From an uncultured Bacteroidia bacterium (GTDB lineage Bacteria; Bacteroidota; Bacteroidia; Bacteroidales; UBA932): a DNA stretch of 60,938 nucleotides. The number at the start of each line of letters is the position of its first letter. Position 1 is the stretch's first letter. A program made the position numbers and the translations under genes. The notes under the pieces are model-generated. The model saw only the letters and a list, made by a program, of their open reading frames with translations. It did no database searches and had not been told where the DNA came from. Positions 39,443 to 48,776 of the stretch are shown piece after piece. The stretch is from the NCBI GenBank assembly GCA_902780935.1, contig CACZHP010000020.1, positions 1-60,938 on the forward strand, read 5' to 3'.

Positions 39443-41692
39443 ATGAGATATTTCCTTATCATAACCACATTGCTTGCGACGGCCGTTTCCGCTCATGCCC
39501 AGCAAGTCGATCCGTACCACACCGCCACCGGGGGCTTCGGTTACCCCGTCGCCTCGTCCCCTGATGCCACTCTCTGGTGGGCCGAGGGAACGTACAAGAT
39601 CATGCAGGATATGCCCGCCCCGAAGGGTAAGGCGCGGCCGGTCAACGTGGCCGCCGCGAAGAATGAGTGGGAGTCGTTCCAGATTGTCGTGCGCCCTGAA
39701 CGGGAACTCTCCAAAGTGGAAGTGACATTAAGCGACTTGAGGTCCGGAAAGGGGACCATCCCATCTACGGCCTTCACTGTCAGGAAAGTGGAATATGTCC
39801 TGGTCAAGCATCCGACCGACAGTTACGGGAAAGAGGGACTGTGGCCCGATCCCCTCCCGACCTACCGTACGGCCGAAGACCTCTGTACCGGTCGGAACCA
39901 CCCGTTCTGGATCACAGTCAAAGTGCCGAAGGATGCCGTTTCCGGCACATACAAGGGAACCCTCACCCTGTCCTCTAAAGACGGCTGGAACGAGAATGTC
40001 CCTGTGTCCCTTGAAGTCTGGAACTTCGAGCTTCCCGACAGCCCGACCATGCGCTCCGGTTTCGGCTTTTCCATCGAGAGAGCCTCCTTGTACGACAATC
40101 TGACCACTCCTGAGCAGATCCGGAAGGAGTTTGACATCTACATGAAAGCGTTCTCCGACCACAAGATATCCCCTTATGACCCATTCGTCCTTACCCCTAT
40201 CAAGGAGACTGTCTCGGGAATCCCATGGGAAGGAGGAGTTTACGATCCTGAAAAGCCCCACGGTGGAAGATATTCTTACAAGATTATTGACGCCTCCTTC
40301 ACTTCCACCACAGAAGGGTCTCCAATACGGAAAGTCAAGGTGGAAGGAGGAAAGCCCCACACCCTCAAATGGTGGAGCCGCGCGGAAAAAGACAACCAGA
40401 CATTTGTCGTGGGTGTTCAATGCTACAAAGCTGACGGTGAACTGCTTCCGTTTGAGAATAGGTACAACGGATTCACCTGCGGCAAGGATTGGAAAGAATT
40501 CTCCTACAGCCTTGGGACTCTGCCTTCCGAAGCCGCCCAGGTAAGCGTCCATCTCTATCCTTCTAACAGGCTGTCGTCTGGAAACGACCTTGGCACCATG
40601 TGGTTCGACGACCTCGCTCTGAACCAGGATGGTCAAGGGAAGAATCTCCTCCCGGAAGGAAACTTCGAAGTGGATCCTGACAAGATCGATATCACCCTCG
40701 ACTTCTCTGACTTCATCCCTGCCGCAAAGAAGTATTTCGGGGAATATGGATTCACCGGATACAGGATGAGGACCAAAGGCCTTGGCAGCGGAACCTTCTA
40801 CAGCCGCCAGAAAGGAGAGTTCGCCAGTTTCGTCCAAGGGACGGAAGAGTACGGCCGCCTTATGAGACGCTATCTGAAGCAGTTGCAGGACGGTCTGGAG
40901 CAAGCGGGCATCCTCGGCAAGGAGTATATCTACTGGTTCGACGAGCCTGGCGACAACGATTATGACTTCGTCCGGGAGACTAACAGCATGATCAAGGAAT
41001 ATGCGCCCAAACTCACGACCTTCCTCACCGAGCACATCTCCGGTCACGACATCTCAGATGTCACCGACATCACCTGCTCCATCTGGCACAAGATCGACCA
41101 CGAGAAGGCGAAAAAGGTCCATGAGCGTGGGGATGAATACTGGACCTACCTTTGCACCGGACCCAAATCCCCATGGATCACACTGTTCACTGACCACGAT
41201 GCGATCAACATGAGAATGTGGTCTTGGGGCTCTTATGTCCACCACCTCAACGGACTCTTAATCTGGGAGACCACGTATTGGAACTCCTCGGAGGCGACTC
41301 CCGACGGAATGCTTCAGAACCCTTGGGAAGAGGCGATGTCCTGGACCACCGGATACGGCACGATCAAGGGCAAACAAGCTCCTTGGGGCAACGGGGACGG
41401 ACGTCTGTTCTATCCTGACAACCGCCACGTCGGAATCGACAAGACCCCTCACTTGGGAGAAGCCGTGCCTTCTTTCAGGGTAGAGCTTCTGCGTGACGGA
41501 ATCGAGGATTATGAGTATCTCACCATTCTCGAGCGCCTTGCTAAAGAGAAGCCCTCCAAGGCCGCCTCAGCCCGCCGCCTGCTCCAGATTCCGACGAGCA
41601 TCTACACTGATGAGCAGCACTATTCCAAAGATCCCCAAAGCATACTCCAGTACAGGCGCCGCATAGCCGCCGCAATACAGAAAATACAGTAA
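39443..41692 (+). CDS. GH123-like enzyme with inserted carbohydrate-binding module (DUF4091)
   Basis: A 749-residue exported protein (signal peptide ending VSAHAQ). The N-terminal sandwich (AAKNEWESFQIVVRPERELS, FWITVKVPKDAVSGTYKGTL) is typical of GH123/DUF4091 proteins. About residues 265-410 are a CBM4/9-like beta-sandwich insert (GRYSYKIIDASFTSTTEGSP, TMWFDDLALNQDG). The barrel has YWFDEPGDNDY with the Asp-Glu pair used by GH123, and the C-terminus has FRVELLRDGIEDYEYLTIL, the DUF4091 signature. beta-N-acetylgalactosaminidase activity is inferred. The frame extends upstream into the GH89 gene, but the ATG at 39443 gives the signal peptide. Confidence 0.78.
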   Translation: MRYFLIITTLLATAVSAHAQQVDPYHTATGGFGYPVASSPDATLWWAEGTYKIMQDMPAPKGKARPVNVAAAKNEWESFQIVVRPERELSKVEVTLSDLRSGKGTIPSTAFTVRKVEYVLVKHPTDSYGKEGLWPDPLPTYRTAEDLCTGRNHPFWITVKVPKDAVSGTYKGTLTLSSKDGWNENVPVSLEVWNFELPDSPTMRSGFGFSIERASLYDNLTTPEQIRKEFDIYMKAFSDHKISPYDPFVLTPIKETVSGIPWEGGVYDPEKPHGGRYSYKIIDASFTSTTEGSPIRKVKVEGGKPHTLKWWSRAEKDNQTFVVGVQCYKADGELLPFENRYNGFTCGKDWKEFSYSLGTLPSEAAQVSVHLYPSNRLSSGNDLGTMWFDDLALNQDGQGKNLLPEGNFEVDPDKIDITLDFSDFIPAAKKYFGEYGFTGYRMRTKGLGSGTFYSRQKGEFASFVQGTEEYGRLMRRYLKQLQDGLEQAGILGKEYIYWFDEPGDNDYDFVRETNSMIKEYAPKLTTFLTEHISGHDISDVTDITCSIWHKIDHEKAKKVHERGDEYWTYLCTGPKSPWITLFTDHDAINMRMWSWGSYVHHLNGLLIWETTYWNSSEATPDGMLQNPWEEAMSWTTGYGTIKGKQAPWGNGDGRLFYPDNRHVGIDKTPHLGEAVPSFRVELLRDGIEDYEYLTILERLAKEKPSKAASARRLLQIPTSIYTDEQHYSKDPQSILQYRRRIAAAIQKIQ

Positions 41693-41717
41693 ACCAGAAA
41701 CTTAAATTTATTCAACC

Positions 41718-44549
41718 ATGATAAAAAGAATAACTCTATCATTGATTCTGGCCTGTTTGACGGCCAGTTTCCTGGGCGCTGCTCCGGGAAAGGCGGTCCT
41801 GACCGAGGGCAAGACCTCGATGCTGACCTACGATTTCTCGGATCCGAACCCGGTAGCCAATCCTGATCTCCTTCAGTACCCTTATTTCAGATTCGACGCC
41901 TATGAGTCCGTCGGGAAACAGAAGGAATGGAAAACCGTCGTTATGGAAAACGACTGGATCAGCGTCACAGTGTTCCCGGAAGTGGGAGGAAAGGTCTGGG
42001 GAGCTATTGACAAGACCAGAGGCCTGGAATTCGTGTATTACAACCATGTCGTCAAATTCCGCGACATCGCGATGAGAGGAGCCTGGACATCAGGAGGAAT
42101 CGAGTTCAACTTCGGCATCATCGGCCATATTCCCTCAACAGCCACACCGGTTGATTACGTCACGAGGGAAAACGAGGACGGGAGCGTCAGCTGCATTATC
42201 GCGTCCTTCGAGCTTCTGACCAGGACCTGGTGGACTGTCGAGATCAATGTCCCCGCCGACAAGGCTTGTTTCACCACAACAGCCAAATACATCAACACCA
42301 GCTCTTTGGAACAGCCTTACTACAACTGGTCCAACGCAGCTTTCAAGGCCGGTGGCAACCTTCAGATCCAGATGCCCGGAGACAGGTATATAGGTCACCC
42401 GGGTGATGCCCACGCTTTCCCCATCGATCCTCAAGGGAGGGACCTCTCCTGGTTCTCACAGAACGCTTTCGAAGGATCTAAGTCCTACCACATTATAGGA
42501 GGATATGACGGTTATTTCGGAGCCTACTGGCATGATGATGATTTCGGCTACGTCCATTATTCCAGGCCTGACGAGAAACTCGGCCGGAAGTTCTTCTGTT
42601 GGAGCCAGTCCAGGGAAGGAGAGATCTGGAAAGACCTGCTGACCGACACTGACGGCCAATATGTCGAGCTTCAGGCAGGAAGGATGTTCAACCAACCCTC
42701 CCAGATCGAGAGCATCGACACCCCTTTCAAAAACCATTCATTCGCCCCTAAATCCGATGACTGCTGGACAGAGTACTGGTATCCTGTCGAGAACATCGGC
42801 AGTTTCCAGCAGGCCAGCCCGTTCGGAGCGATGAGCTTCAAGCGGGAGGATGGCGGGAAAGCGACCGTCAAGCTTTCCCCTATCTGCAGCGGAAACAAAA
42901 GAGTGACAATCTCTTGCGGAGACAAGACTCTCTTCTCGGACAATGTGGCATTCACCCCGCTCAAACCTTGGTCGAAGAGTGTGAGTGGAGTTACGGGCGA
43001 TTACATCAAAGTCACTGTCGGGGACAATGAGCTGATCTACAACGAGGATCCCGCCTACAGGCTGTCTGAGAGACCGGACACCATGCCCGAGGACTTCAAC
43101 TGGAAAGGAGTTTACGGACATTGCCTGAGGGGCGACCAGCTGATGAACGTCCGCCACTACGACGAGGCTCGGGACGAGTACTTGGCCAGCCTCGCCATCG
43201 ACAAGTGGTACGCTCCGGCACTTAGGGGAATGGCTTCGTTCAGTCTCCATTGCGGAATGTATGAGGACGCTTTCGAATATGCGAGGAAAGCCTTGACTAT
43301 CAACACTTATGACGGCGAGGCCAACTATCTTTACGGCTTGGCCGCGAAAGCCATCGGCAAGACCACACAGGCAAAGGATGGATTCTCGCTGGCCACTTAC
43401 ACGGCCGCTTACAGGGATGCCGCCTACGCCGAACTCGCGAAACTGGCCATGGCCGACAAGGATTGGAACCTCGCGCTTACCTATGCCCAAAAGAGCGGAA
43501 GAATCGAAGGCAAATGGGCTGAGGTTGTAGCCTCCAGATATCTTGGAAACAAGAAGGCTGCAGGGAGCATCCTCCAGACCGAGGCTTCCGAGCTTCCTCT
43601 ATTCCCGTACTTTAATTTCGAGCGTTGCCTGGCCAACGGCGATCCGGCGTCATTCACAAAGACCTTGAAGTGCGAGCTGCCTCAGGAGACCATCCTCGAG
43701 ACAGCCCTGCTCTACCTCGAAAGCGGGCTTCTTGAAGAGGCCTCGGATCTCTGCGAGATGACCAGCTATCCGTCCGCCAAATACCTCGGGGCATATATCG
43801 CCTGCCTTAAAGGCGACAGCTCCAAGGCCAACGCCCTCCTGAAGGAGGCCAATTCCGCCTCTCCGGAGTTCGTGTTCCCCTTCAGGCCGGAGATGATCAA
43901 AGTGTTCGACTGGGCCGCCGGCAACGAGCCGAACTGGAAGCTCAACTACTACAAAGCGTTGATCCTCTGGCGCCACGCCGGAAAGGACAAGGCAAAGGAA
44001 CTGATGGAAGCTTGCGGGAACCAGCCCGACTACAATCCGTTCTATCTCACAAGGGCCATCCTTCGCTCCGGTACGGAAAGACTGGAAGACCTGAAGAAAG
44101 CCGAGTCGCTTTCACAGGACTGGCGCACCGGAAAGGCGTTGGTGGACTACTACAGGAATAACTCAGAGTGGAAAGAGGCTCTTGACGCCGGTGAGAGGTA
44201 CTTCAAGAAATATCCGGACAAATTCGAGTTCGGACTCGCCTATGCCGACGCTCTCTGCGGAGCCAAGCAGTACACGAAGTCTCTCAAAGTCCTGTCCAAA
44301 CTCAAGGTCATGCCGATGGAAGGCGCCAGAAGAGGCCATGAGATCTACCGCAAGGCCTGCCTGGGCAAAGCAAAGGATGAGCTCAGGGCCGGTAAATTCG
44401 CCGCTTGCATCAAATCCGTGGAAGCCTCCAACATCTGGGACGAGAACCTCGGAGTGGGCAAGCCTTACGACAACATGATCGACCTTACCGAGGAGAATGC
44501 CATAATAAAGGCTGCGAAGGAGAAGAACAGGAACGCTTTCAACAACTAG
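41718..44549 (+). CDS. Exported DUF5107 protein with TPR repeats
   Basis: A 943-residue protein with a signal peptide (ending FLGAA). The N-terminal ~330 residues (ENDWISVTVFPEVGGKVWGA, HVVKFRDIAMRGAWTSGGIE, FNFGIIGHIPSTATPVDY) are the DUF5107 domain, which resembles the aldose-epimerase/galactose-mutarotase-like sandwich. From about residue 460 the chain is TPR-like (ALRGMASFSLHCGMYEDAFE, YARKALTINTYDGEANYLYG). Its role in glycan loci is unknown; sugar binding plus scaffolding is a guess. It ends 4 bases into the convergent gene on the other strand. Confidence 0.78.
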   Translation: MIKRITLSLILACLTASFLGAAPGKAVLTEGKTSMLTYDFSDPNPVANPDLLQYPYFRFDAYESVGKQKEWKTVVMENDWISVTVFPEVGGKVWGAIDKTRGLEFVYYNHVVKFRDIAMRGAWTSGGIEFNFGIIGHIPSTATPVDYVTRENEDGSVSCIIASFELLTRTWWTVEINVPADKACFTTTAKYINTSSLEQPYYNWSNAAFKAGGNLQIQMPGDRYIGHPGDAHAFPIDPQGRDLSWFSQNAFEGSKSYHIIGGYDGYFGAYWHDDDFGYVHYSRPDEKLGRKFFCWSQSREGEIWKDLLTDTDGQYVELQAGRMFNQPSQIESIDTPFKNHSFAPKSDDCWTEYWYPVENIGSFQQASPFGAMSFKREDGGKATVKLSPICSGNKRVTISCGDKTLFSDNVAFTPLKPWSKSVSGVTGDYIKVTVGDNELIYNEDPAYRLSERPDTMPEDFNWKGVYGHCLRGDQLMNVRHYDEARDEYLASLAIDKWYAPALRGMASFSLHCGMYEDAFEYARKALTINTYDGEANYLYGLAAKAIGKTTQAKDGFSLATYTAAYRDAAYAELAKLAMADKDWNLALTYAQKSGRIEGKWAEVVASRYLGNKKAAGSILQTEASELPLFPYFNFERCLANGDPASFTKTLKCELPQETILETALLYLESGLLEEASDLCEMTSYPSAKYLGAYIACLKGDSSKANALLKEANSASPEFVFPFRPEMIKVFDWAAGNEPNWKLNYYKALILWRHAGKDKAKELMEACGNQPDYNPFYLTRAILRSGTERLEDLKKAESLSQDWRTGKALVDYYRNNSEWKEALDAGERYFKKYPDKFEFGLAYADALCGAKQYTKSLKVLSKLKVMPMEGARRGHEIYRKACLGKAKDELRAGKFAACIKSVEASNIWDENLGVGKPYDNMIDLTEENAIIKAAKEKNRNAFNN

Positions 44550-46000
44550 GAAGAGACATCTATCCCTTTGTCATTCTTAGCCTTAAGGGCGATATCGCGG
44601 GCCGGGTAACTAACCGGTCCGCTTATCGTTTCAGGGATATTGTAGCTCTTCATGAATTCCCCGTAGAAATCGGGATCCTTCTGGGGAAGGACAAAGGGCT
44701 TGGAGGGATTGCCGTCCTTGTCGATATGGGTGAAATACAAACGGGTGTACAATCCGTCGTCCCGACGGCTGCTGAACACTGCCCAACGGCTGTTTCCGCT
44801 CCAGGAATGGTAACTCTCAGTCCTGTGGCTGTTGGCTTTGTCCAGAGGTTTGACCGACCCATCTTTAAGGTCGATGATAAAGAGGTCAGCATCCTGATGC
44901 CATATCGAGAAGTTCCCATATTCAGAGAGGGTCATCATCAGGAAACGACCGTCAGGAGAAACCCTCGGGAACGAGACACTCTTCCCCTTGTAAAGCGTGT
45001 CCACCTGGCTCCCCACCGAACCGTCGGTCCCGTTGAAGGAGACTGAGCATAGGGCATACTTAAGATCTGAGAAACGACTTGGCATCCCAAGCGAATCAGC
45101 GGTACAGAAGAATAAGGTTCCACCGTCGGGAGAGAATGACGGGAAAGTCTCGAAAGAACTCCCTAAAGCCAGCGTCGGAGAAATGAGAACCTTGTGATTA
45201 TCAACATCATAGACGACGACATCCGACTTAAAGTCAAAGACCTCTACCCTATTGGTGTCGGTTGTGTGGAATGCCTGCTTGGTGTCATTGACGGAAAAAG
45301 CGACATATTTTCCGGACGGGTGCCAATAAGGATAGACCAACGCTGAGATCGTCTTGTCGGTCTTGGTGTTCAGTTTCTCGAGTTCACCATCCTTGATCAG
45401 CATGGTTCCGGGGTTGACAGCCCTCATATGGAAGAGCATTGTCCCGGGATCCCTCGCGAGGAAAGAGTGGCAGTTCATGCAGTTGCCGTCCGTCATCTTA
45501 TTCTCGATGATGGCTGTCTCCTCGAAGTCCTCCACATGGCGTTGGTAGAGGCCCATGTGGTTCCAGATCTCCTGGGCCGGTTCTATCAGCCTGTACGCCA
45601 AATACGGATCCACACGATCTTCCGAGACGAATATCTCAAAAGGCTTGTAACCCTTCCATCCATCTTCGCCCCTGACCGCCACGCTGACCTTGATAGCGTC
45701 ACCTGAAGCATTGTCCGTCAATCGCTTCCATGTATTCAACGGGATTTGTACAATGCCTTTCCCGGATGTGGTTCTGAATACTTTATCTCCGGCGGAGAAA
45801 GTCACTGAGACTTTCTGGCCGGACAAGTCGCCCGTCAGTTTGAAATTGAGCGGAGCGATATTGACCGGTATCGTCACCCCGACATAATCGGGATAGATTG
45901 GAGGTGTCTCCTCGAGTGTGGCCACAGGCACGATGGTCCTCGCACAAGCGACGAGGACCATCGATAATATGGCCGATAATACCGATCTGCTAAAAGACAT
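44546..46000 (-). CDS. TolB-like propeller lipoprotein with a c-type haem motif
   Basis: A 484-residue lipoprotein (lipobox MVLVAC, Cys19). After a sandwich-like N-terminal part comes GNCMNCHSF (residues 172-180), a CxxCH motif that would attach c-type haem, followed by WD40/PD40-like blades (YPYWHPSGKYVAFSVN, TFPSFSPDGGTLFF, SFPRVSPDGRFLMM, YHSWSGNSRWAVFSSRR). Proteins of this layout occur in Bacteroidetes glycan loci with DUF5107 and DUF6057 genes. A single CxxCH needs the cytochrome c maturation system to be occupied. The function is unknown. It overlaps the convergent + strand gene by 4 bases. Confidence 0.7.
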   Translation of the reverse strand: MSFSRSVLSAILSMVLVACARTIVPVATLEETPPIYPDYVGVTIPVNIAPLNFKLTGDLSGQKVSVTFSAGDKVFRTTSGKGIVQIPLNTWKRLTDNASGDAIKVSVAVRGEDGWKGYKPFEIFVSEDRVDPYLAYRLIEPAQEIWNHMGLYQRHVEDFEETAIIENKMTDGNCMNCHSFLARDPGTMLFHMRAVNPGTMLIKDGELEKLNTKTDKTISALVYPYWHPSGKYVAFSVNDTKQAFHTTDTNRVEVFDFKSDVVVYDVDNHKVLISPTLALGSSFETFPSFSPDGGTLFFCTADSLGMPSRFSDLKYALCSVSFNGTDGSVGSQVDTLYKGKSVSFPRVSPDGRFLMMTLSEYGNFSIWHQDADLFIIDLKDGSVKPLDKANSHRTESYHSWSGNSRWAVFSSRRDDGLYTRLYFTHIDKDGNPSKPFVLPQKDPDFYGEFMKSYNIPETISGPVSYPARDIALKAKNDKGIDVSS

Positions 46001-46006
46001 CCTATT

Positions 46007-47710
46007 CTATTCGAAAGACTTGAGCAGGGCTTTCCCATCGTTGATGACCTTCGCGGCCTCGGCGTCGGTGGATTTCTCCCAGTCGATGTCGGCGATCTTC
46101 TGGAGCTGGGCGTCAAGAAGGGCGGCCTTCTTGGCGTCGAGTCCTTCACGGAGTATGCGGATCTTCTCGCAATCCTGGATGCCCTCGATAAGCCTTTGGG
46201 AGCAGATGCTGGGACCGTCAGGATAGACAAGGTAGCAGTCTCCAGCTCTCCAGGTGCGGAAACGGGAGTCCTCGCAAGGGTTCTTGACCCAGCTGTTGTA
46301 GGCCCAGCGGAGATAGCCGTTGTAGCCAGTGGCGGCGGCGTACCAGCCAAGGTAAGCGGACTCTGCGGGAGCGGAATCAGTGAAGGTGTTGGGGCGCTGG
46401 GGGCTGCAGCAGGTGTAGAAGGTGACCTTCTTGCCATTGGCGTGATGGCTAGCGACCTCCTCCGGTTTCATCTGGACAGGAAGGCCCGGACGAAGGGCGA
46501 AACTGATGTCGTACATCCTCTCAGCCACCTCAGGGCCGAAATAGTTGATGGCTCCCTCGATCTTGAAGTTCTTGTCCGCCTTGTGGACAATGGCATAGGC
46601 GTGCTCAAGAAGCTCTTTCGGGCGCTCGTCCATCGCGAGGCAGGTCCTGTCGAACCAGCCTTTGGCCTTCAGGTGTTTGGCGAAATCCTTAAGGAACGGG
46701 AGGAGATAGTCCTCATATTCCTTTGAACCGGGCTCCATCCTCTTGGCCACGGAGAAATTGGTGGCGCAGTCGAAATATTCGAAGGTCAGGTGCCAAGGAA
46801 GGATGGAATAGCAGTCGATCTGGCGATCGATGCCGCAGCTCATCATGAACTCCACCCACTTGTCGAATACTGAATAGTCGTACTTCCAGGAGCCGTCAAC
46901 GCCCTTGAACTTGCCGACCATGCTCTCGAAGGGATCCTCGGTCTGCTTGTTCCAGGGATATTGGAAGATGCTGGCGGTGATCACCTTCTGACCGGCGGAG
47001 GCGAGATATTCCATAATCGGGCGCATCGCATCGAAGTGTTCCTTGCTCCAGAGCGGCACGTCGAAGACCCTCGCCACGGCGTAAGGGTTCTGCCAGAGGT
47101 CGAGGTGGAAATTCCAGTCCTTCGGCTCGGGAAGGACCCTCTTGCTGACCTCGAGGGTGTATGGGATGGTGAAGGTCTTGCCGTCAGCCTTGGCGGAAAG
47201 GGTGCCCTTGTACTTGCCGGGAGCGGCGTCTCTGGGAATATTCACCGTCACCCAGACAGGACGAACCGTCTTGGCCTCAACGGCCATCTTGCCGGCCCTG
47301 ACCAGACGGTCGGCAGCAAGGACAGAGTCGCCTTTGAATATTACCTCTCCCATCACATAGGTGGCGAAATATTTGTCGATCGCCGAGGAAGGGATCACGC
47401 TCTTGCCGCATTTGAGGTCGCTGGAGGAGACCTCGAAGGATCCCACGGCCTCAGGAGCCACGAGAACCGCCTGGGCATTCACTCTCTCCCCTCTCCAACC
47501 GTTTAGAGAAAGGGTTTTGCCAAGAGTCGGGACGGCGTCCTTCTTGTAACGGACATCTATTGAGCCCCAGCCGAAACCGGTGGTTTTCACGTTGTTCCAA
47601 ACTTCAGGGGAAGTCGGGTGAGGGTCTTTCATCTCGACCACGGGAGCCTGGGCGAAAGCCATCACTCCGGCGGCGAGGAGACCGACTGTTACTGCTAAAA
47701 ATGATCTCAT
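46007..47710 (-). CDS. GH123 beta-N-acetylgalactosaminidase
   Basis: A 567-residue exported enzyme (signal peptide ending AFAQ). Bacteroidetes GH123 enzymes remove GalNAc from glycosphingolipids and related glycans by a substrate-assisted mechanism with an adjacent Asp-Glu pair, here LAMDERP (Asp361-Glu362). An N-terminal sandwich (RGERVNAQAVLVAPEAVGSF) precedes the barrel, and SILPWHLTFEYFD and LRWAYNSWVKNP line the likely active site. The start is set at MRSFLAV because upstream ATGs (47746, 47776) would bury the signal peptide. It lies 6 bases upstream of the propeller lipoprotein gene, so the two are co-transcribed. Confidence 0.85.
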   Translation of the reverse strand: MRSFLAVTVGLLAAGVMAFAQAPVVEMKDPHPTSPEVWNNVKTTGFGWGSIDVRYKKDAVPTLGKTLSLNGWRGERVNAQAVLVAPEAVGSFEVSSSDLKCGKSVIPSSAIDKYFATYVMGEVIFKGDSVLAADRLVRAGKMAVEAKTVRPVWVTVNIPRDAAPGKYKGTLSAKADGKTFTIPYTLEVSKRVLPEPKDWNFHLDLWQNPYAVARVFDVPLWSKEHFDAMRPIMEYLASAGQKVITASIFQYPWNKQTEDPFESMVGKFKGVDGSWKYDYSVFDKWVEFMMSCGIDRQIDCYSILPWHLTFEYFDCATNFSVAKRMEPGSKEYEDYLLPFLKDFAKHLKAKGWFDRTCLAMDERPKELLEHAYAIVHKADKNFKIEGAINYFGPEVAERMYDISFALRPGLPVQMKPEEVASHHANGKKVTFYTCCSPQRPNTFTDSAPAESAYLGWYAAATGYNGYLRWAYNSWVKNPCEDSRFRTWRAGDCYLVYPDGPSICSQRLIEGIQDCEKIRILREGLDAKKAALLDAQLQKIADIDWEKSTDAEAAKVINDGKALLKSFE

Positions 47711-47713
47711 ATT

Positions 47714-47752
47714 GGTTATATGGTTTATCTCGTTAAAGTTAGCCATATAACC
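47714..47752 (-). promoter_or_regulatory. Inverted repeat around the GH123 promoter
   Basis: GGTTATATGG (47714-47723) and CCATATAACC (47743-47752) are perfect 10-bp inverted arms. Between them on the minus strand lies TAACTTTA (47734-47741), close to the -7 consensus. The layout fits an operator for a repressor or activator of the GH123 unit. The regulator is not identified. Confidence 0.5.
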
Positions 47753-47817
47753 GGACTTTTCAAAACCCTTTGGCACAGAAATTGGTCTGCATCCTTTAGC
47801 TTATTTTTTTTAATCAA

Positions 47818-48369
47818 ATGGAAAAACTCAATCACCCCGCTATCCTTGTCGTTGACATGCTCAACGACTTCGTGACCGGCTCGCTCGCTTGCGACCGTGG
47901 TAAGGCTATCGTTCCCGCTACCGCAAGGCTTCTCAAAGCCGCGCGTGAGAAGGGAGTACCCGTGGTATTCTGCAATGACGCCCACCTTCCGGGCATTGAC
48001 CGGGAGCTGAAGATCTGGGGCGACCACGCCATCGTCGGGACCCCTGGCGCCGAGGTCATCCCTGAGCTCGAGCTCTGCGACAAGGACTTTGTGGTTCCCA
48101 AGCGCCGCTATAGCGGTTTCTTCCAGACAGACCTTGACATCCTGCTCAAGGAACTGGGAGTAAAGACCGTGATCATGACCGGCCTGCACGCCCACATGTG
48201 CGTTCGCCACACCTCGGCTGACGCTTTCTGCCTTGGCTACGATGTCGTGGTCGCGAAAGAGGCGACTGACTCCTTCACCGAGGAAGACTATCTCAACGGC
48301 CTCGCCTACCTTAAGACCTGCTACGGCGCCGACGCGTACTCAAACGACGAGCTGATCGCCGCCATGTAG
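47818..48369 (+). CDS. Isochorismatase-family hydrolase (nicotinamidase-like)
   Basis: A 183-residue cysteine hydrolase. The catalytic triad is visible: Asp in ILVVDMLNDF, Lys in VPKRRYSGF and Cys in HAHMCVRHTSADA, with the cis-peptide region before it (VIMTGLHAHMC). The size matches PncA/isochorismatase-like enzymes. Nicotinamidase action in NAD salvage is likely but not certain, since relatives hydrolyse other amides. It is divergent from the GH123 unit and followed 16 bases later by a NUDIX gene. Confidence 0.8.
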   Translation: MEKLNHPAILVVDMLNDFVTGSLACDRGKAIVPATARLLKAAREKGVPVVFCNDAHLPGIDRELKIWGDHAIVGTPGAEVIPELELCDKDFVVPKRRYSGFFQTDLDILLKELGVKTVIMTGLHAHMCVRHTSADAFCLGYDVVVAKEATDSFTEEDYLNGLAYLKTCYGADAYSNDELIAAM

Positions 48370-48385
48370 CCTGATCCTGAATGGT

Positions 48386-48772
48386 TTGGAAAACATTAAA
48401 CATATAGAGGTTGTCGCCGCGGTCATTCGCCGCGGCGACTGCGTTTTCGCCACGCAGAGAGGTTACGGGGACTTCAAGGACTGGTGGGAATTCCCGGGCG
48501 GGAAAATCGAGCCGGGAGAGGCTCCCCAGGAGGCCTTGAAGCGCGAGATCCGGGAGGAACTCTCCGCTGAGATCACCGTCGGGAAACTGCTGAAAACGGT
48601 GGAATGGGACTACCCCGCCTTCCATCTCACTCTCCACTGCTACCTTTGCTCCCTCGCCAGCGAGGGGATGAGCCTCAACGAGCATGAGGCGGCCCGCTGG
48701 CTTGACGCCGGGAGCATATATTCAGTCAAATGGCTTCCCGCCGACAATGACATTCTGCCGCTGGTGTTCTAA
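48386..48772 (+). CDS. NUDIX hydrolase (MutT-like)
   Basis: A 128-residue NUDIX protein. The Nudix box reads GGKIEPGEAPQEALKREIRE then EL, with all catalytic glutamates. Flanking features (VVAAVIRRGDCVFATQRGYG, then DWWEFPGG) are typical of MutT-type 8-oxo-dGTP diphosphatases or CTP pyrophosphohydrolases. The only in-frame start near the family start is TTG at 48386; an ATG at 48381 is in another frame. It is the last gene before the island. Confidence 0.85.
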   Translation: MENIKHIEVVAAVIRRGDCVFATQRGYGDFKDWWEFPGGKIEPGEAPQEALKREIREELSAEITVGKLLKTVEWDYPAFHLTLHCYLCSLASEGMSLNEHEAARWLDAGSIYSVKWLPADNDILPLVF

Positions 48773-48776
48773 GAGA

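Noticed and set aside
39728-41047. A 439-codon minus-strand open frame inside the GH123-like gene
   Set aside because: The forward gene has a signal peptide, catalytic motifs and correct family length; the reverse frame has none.
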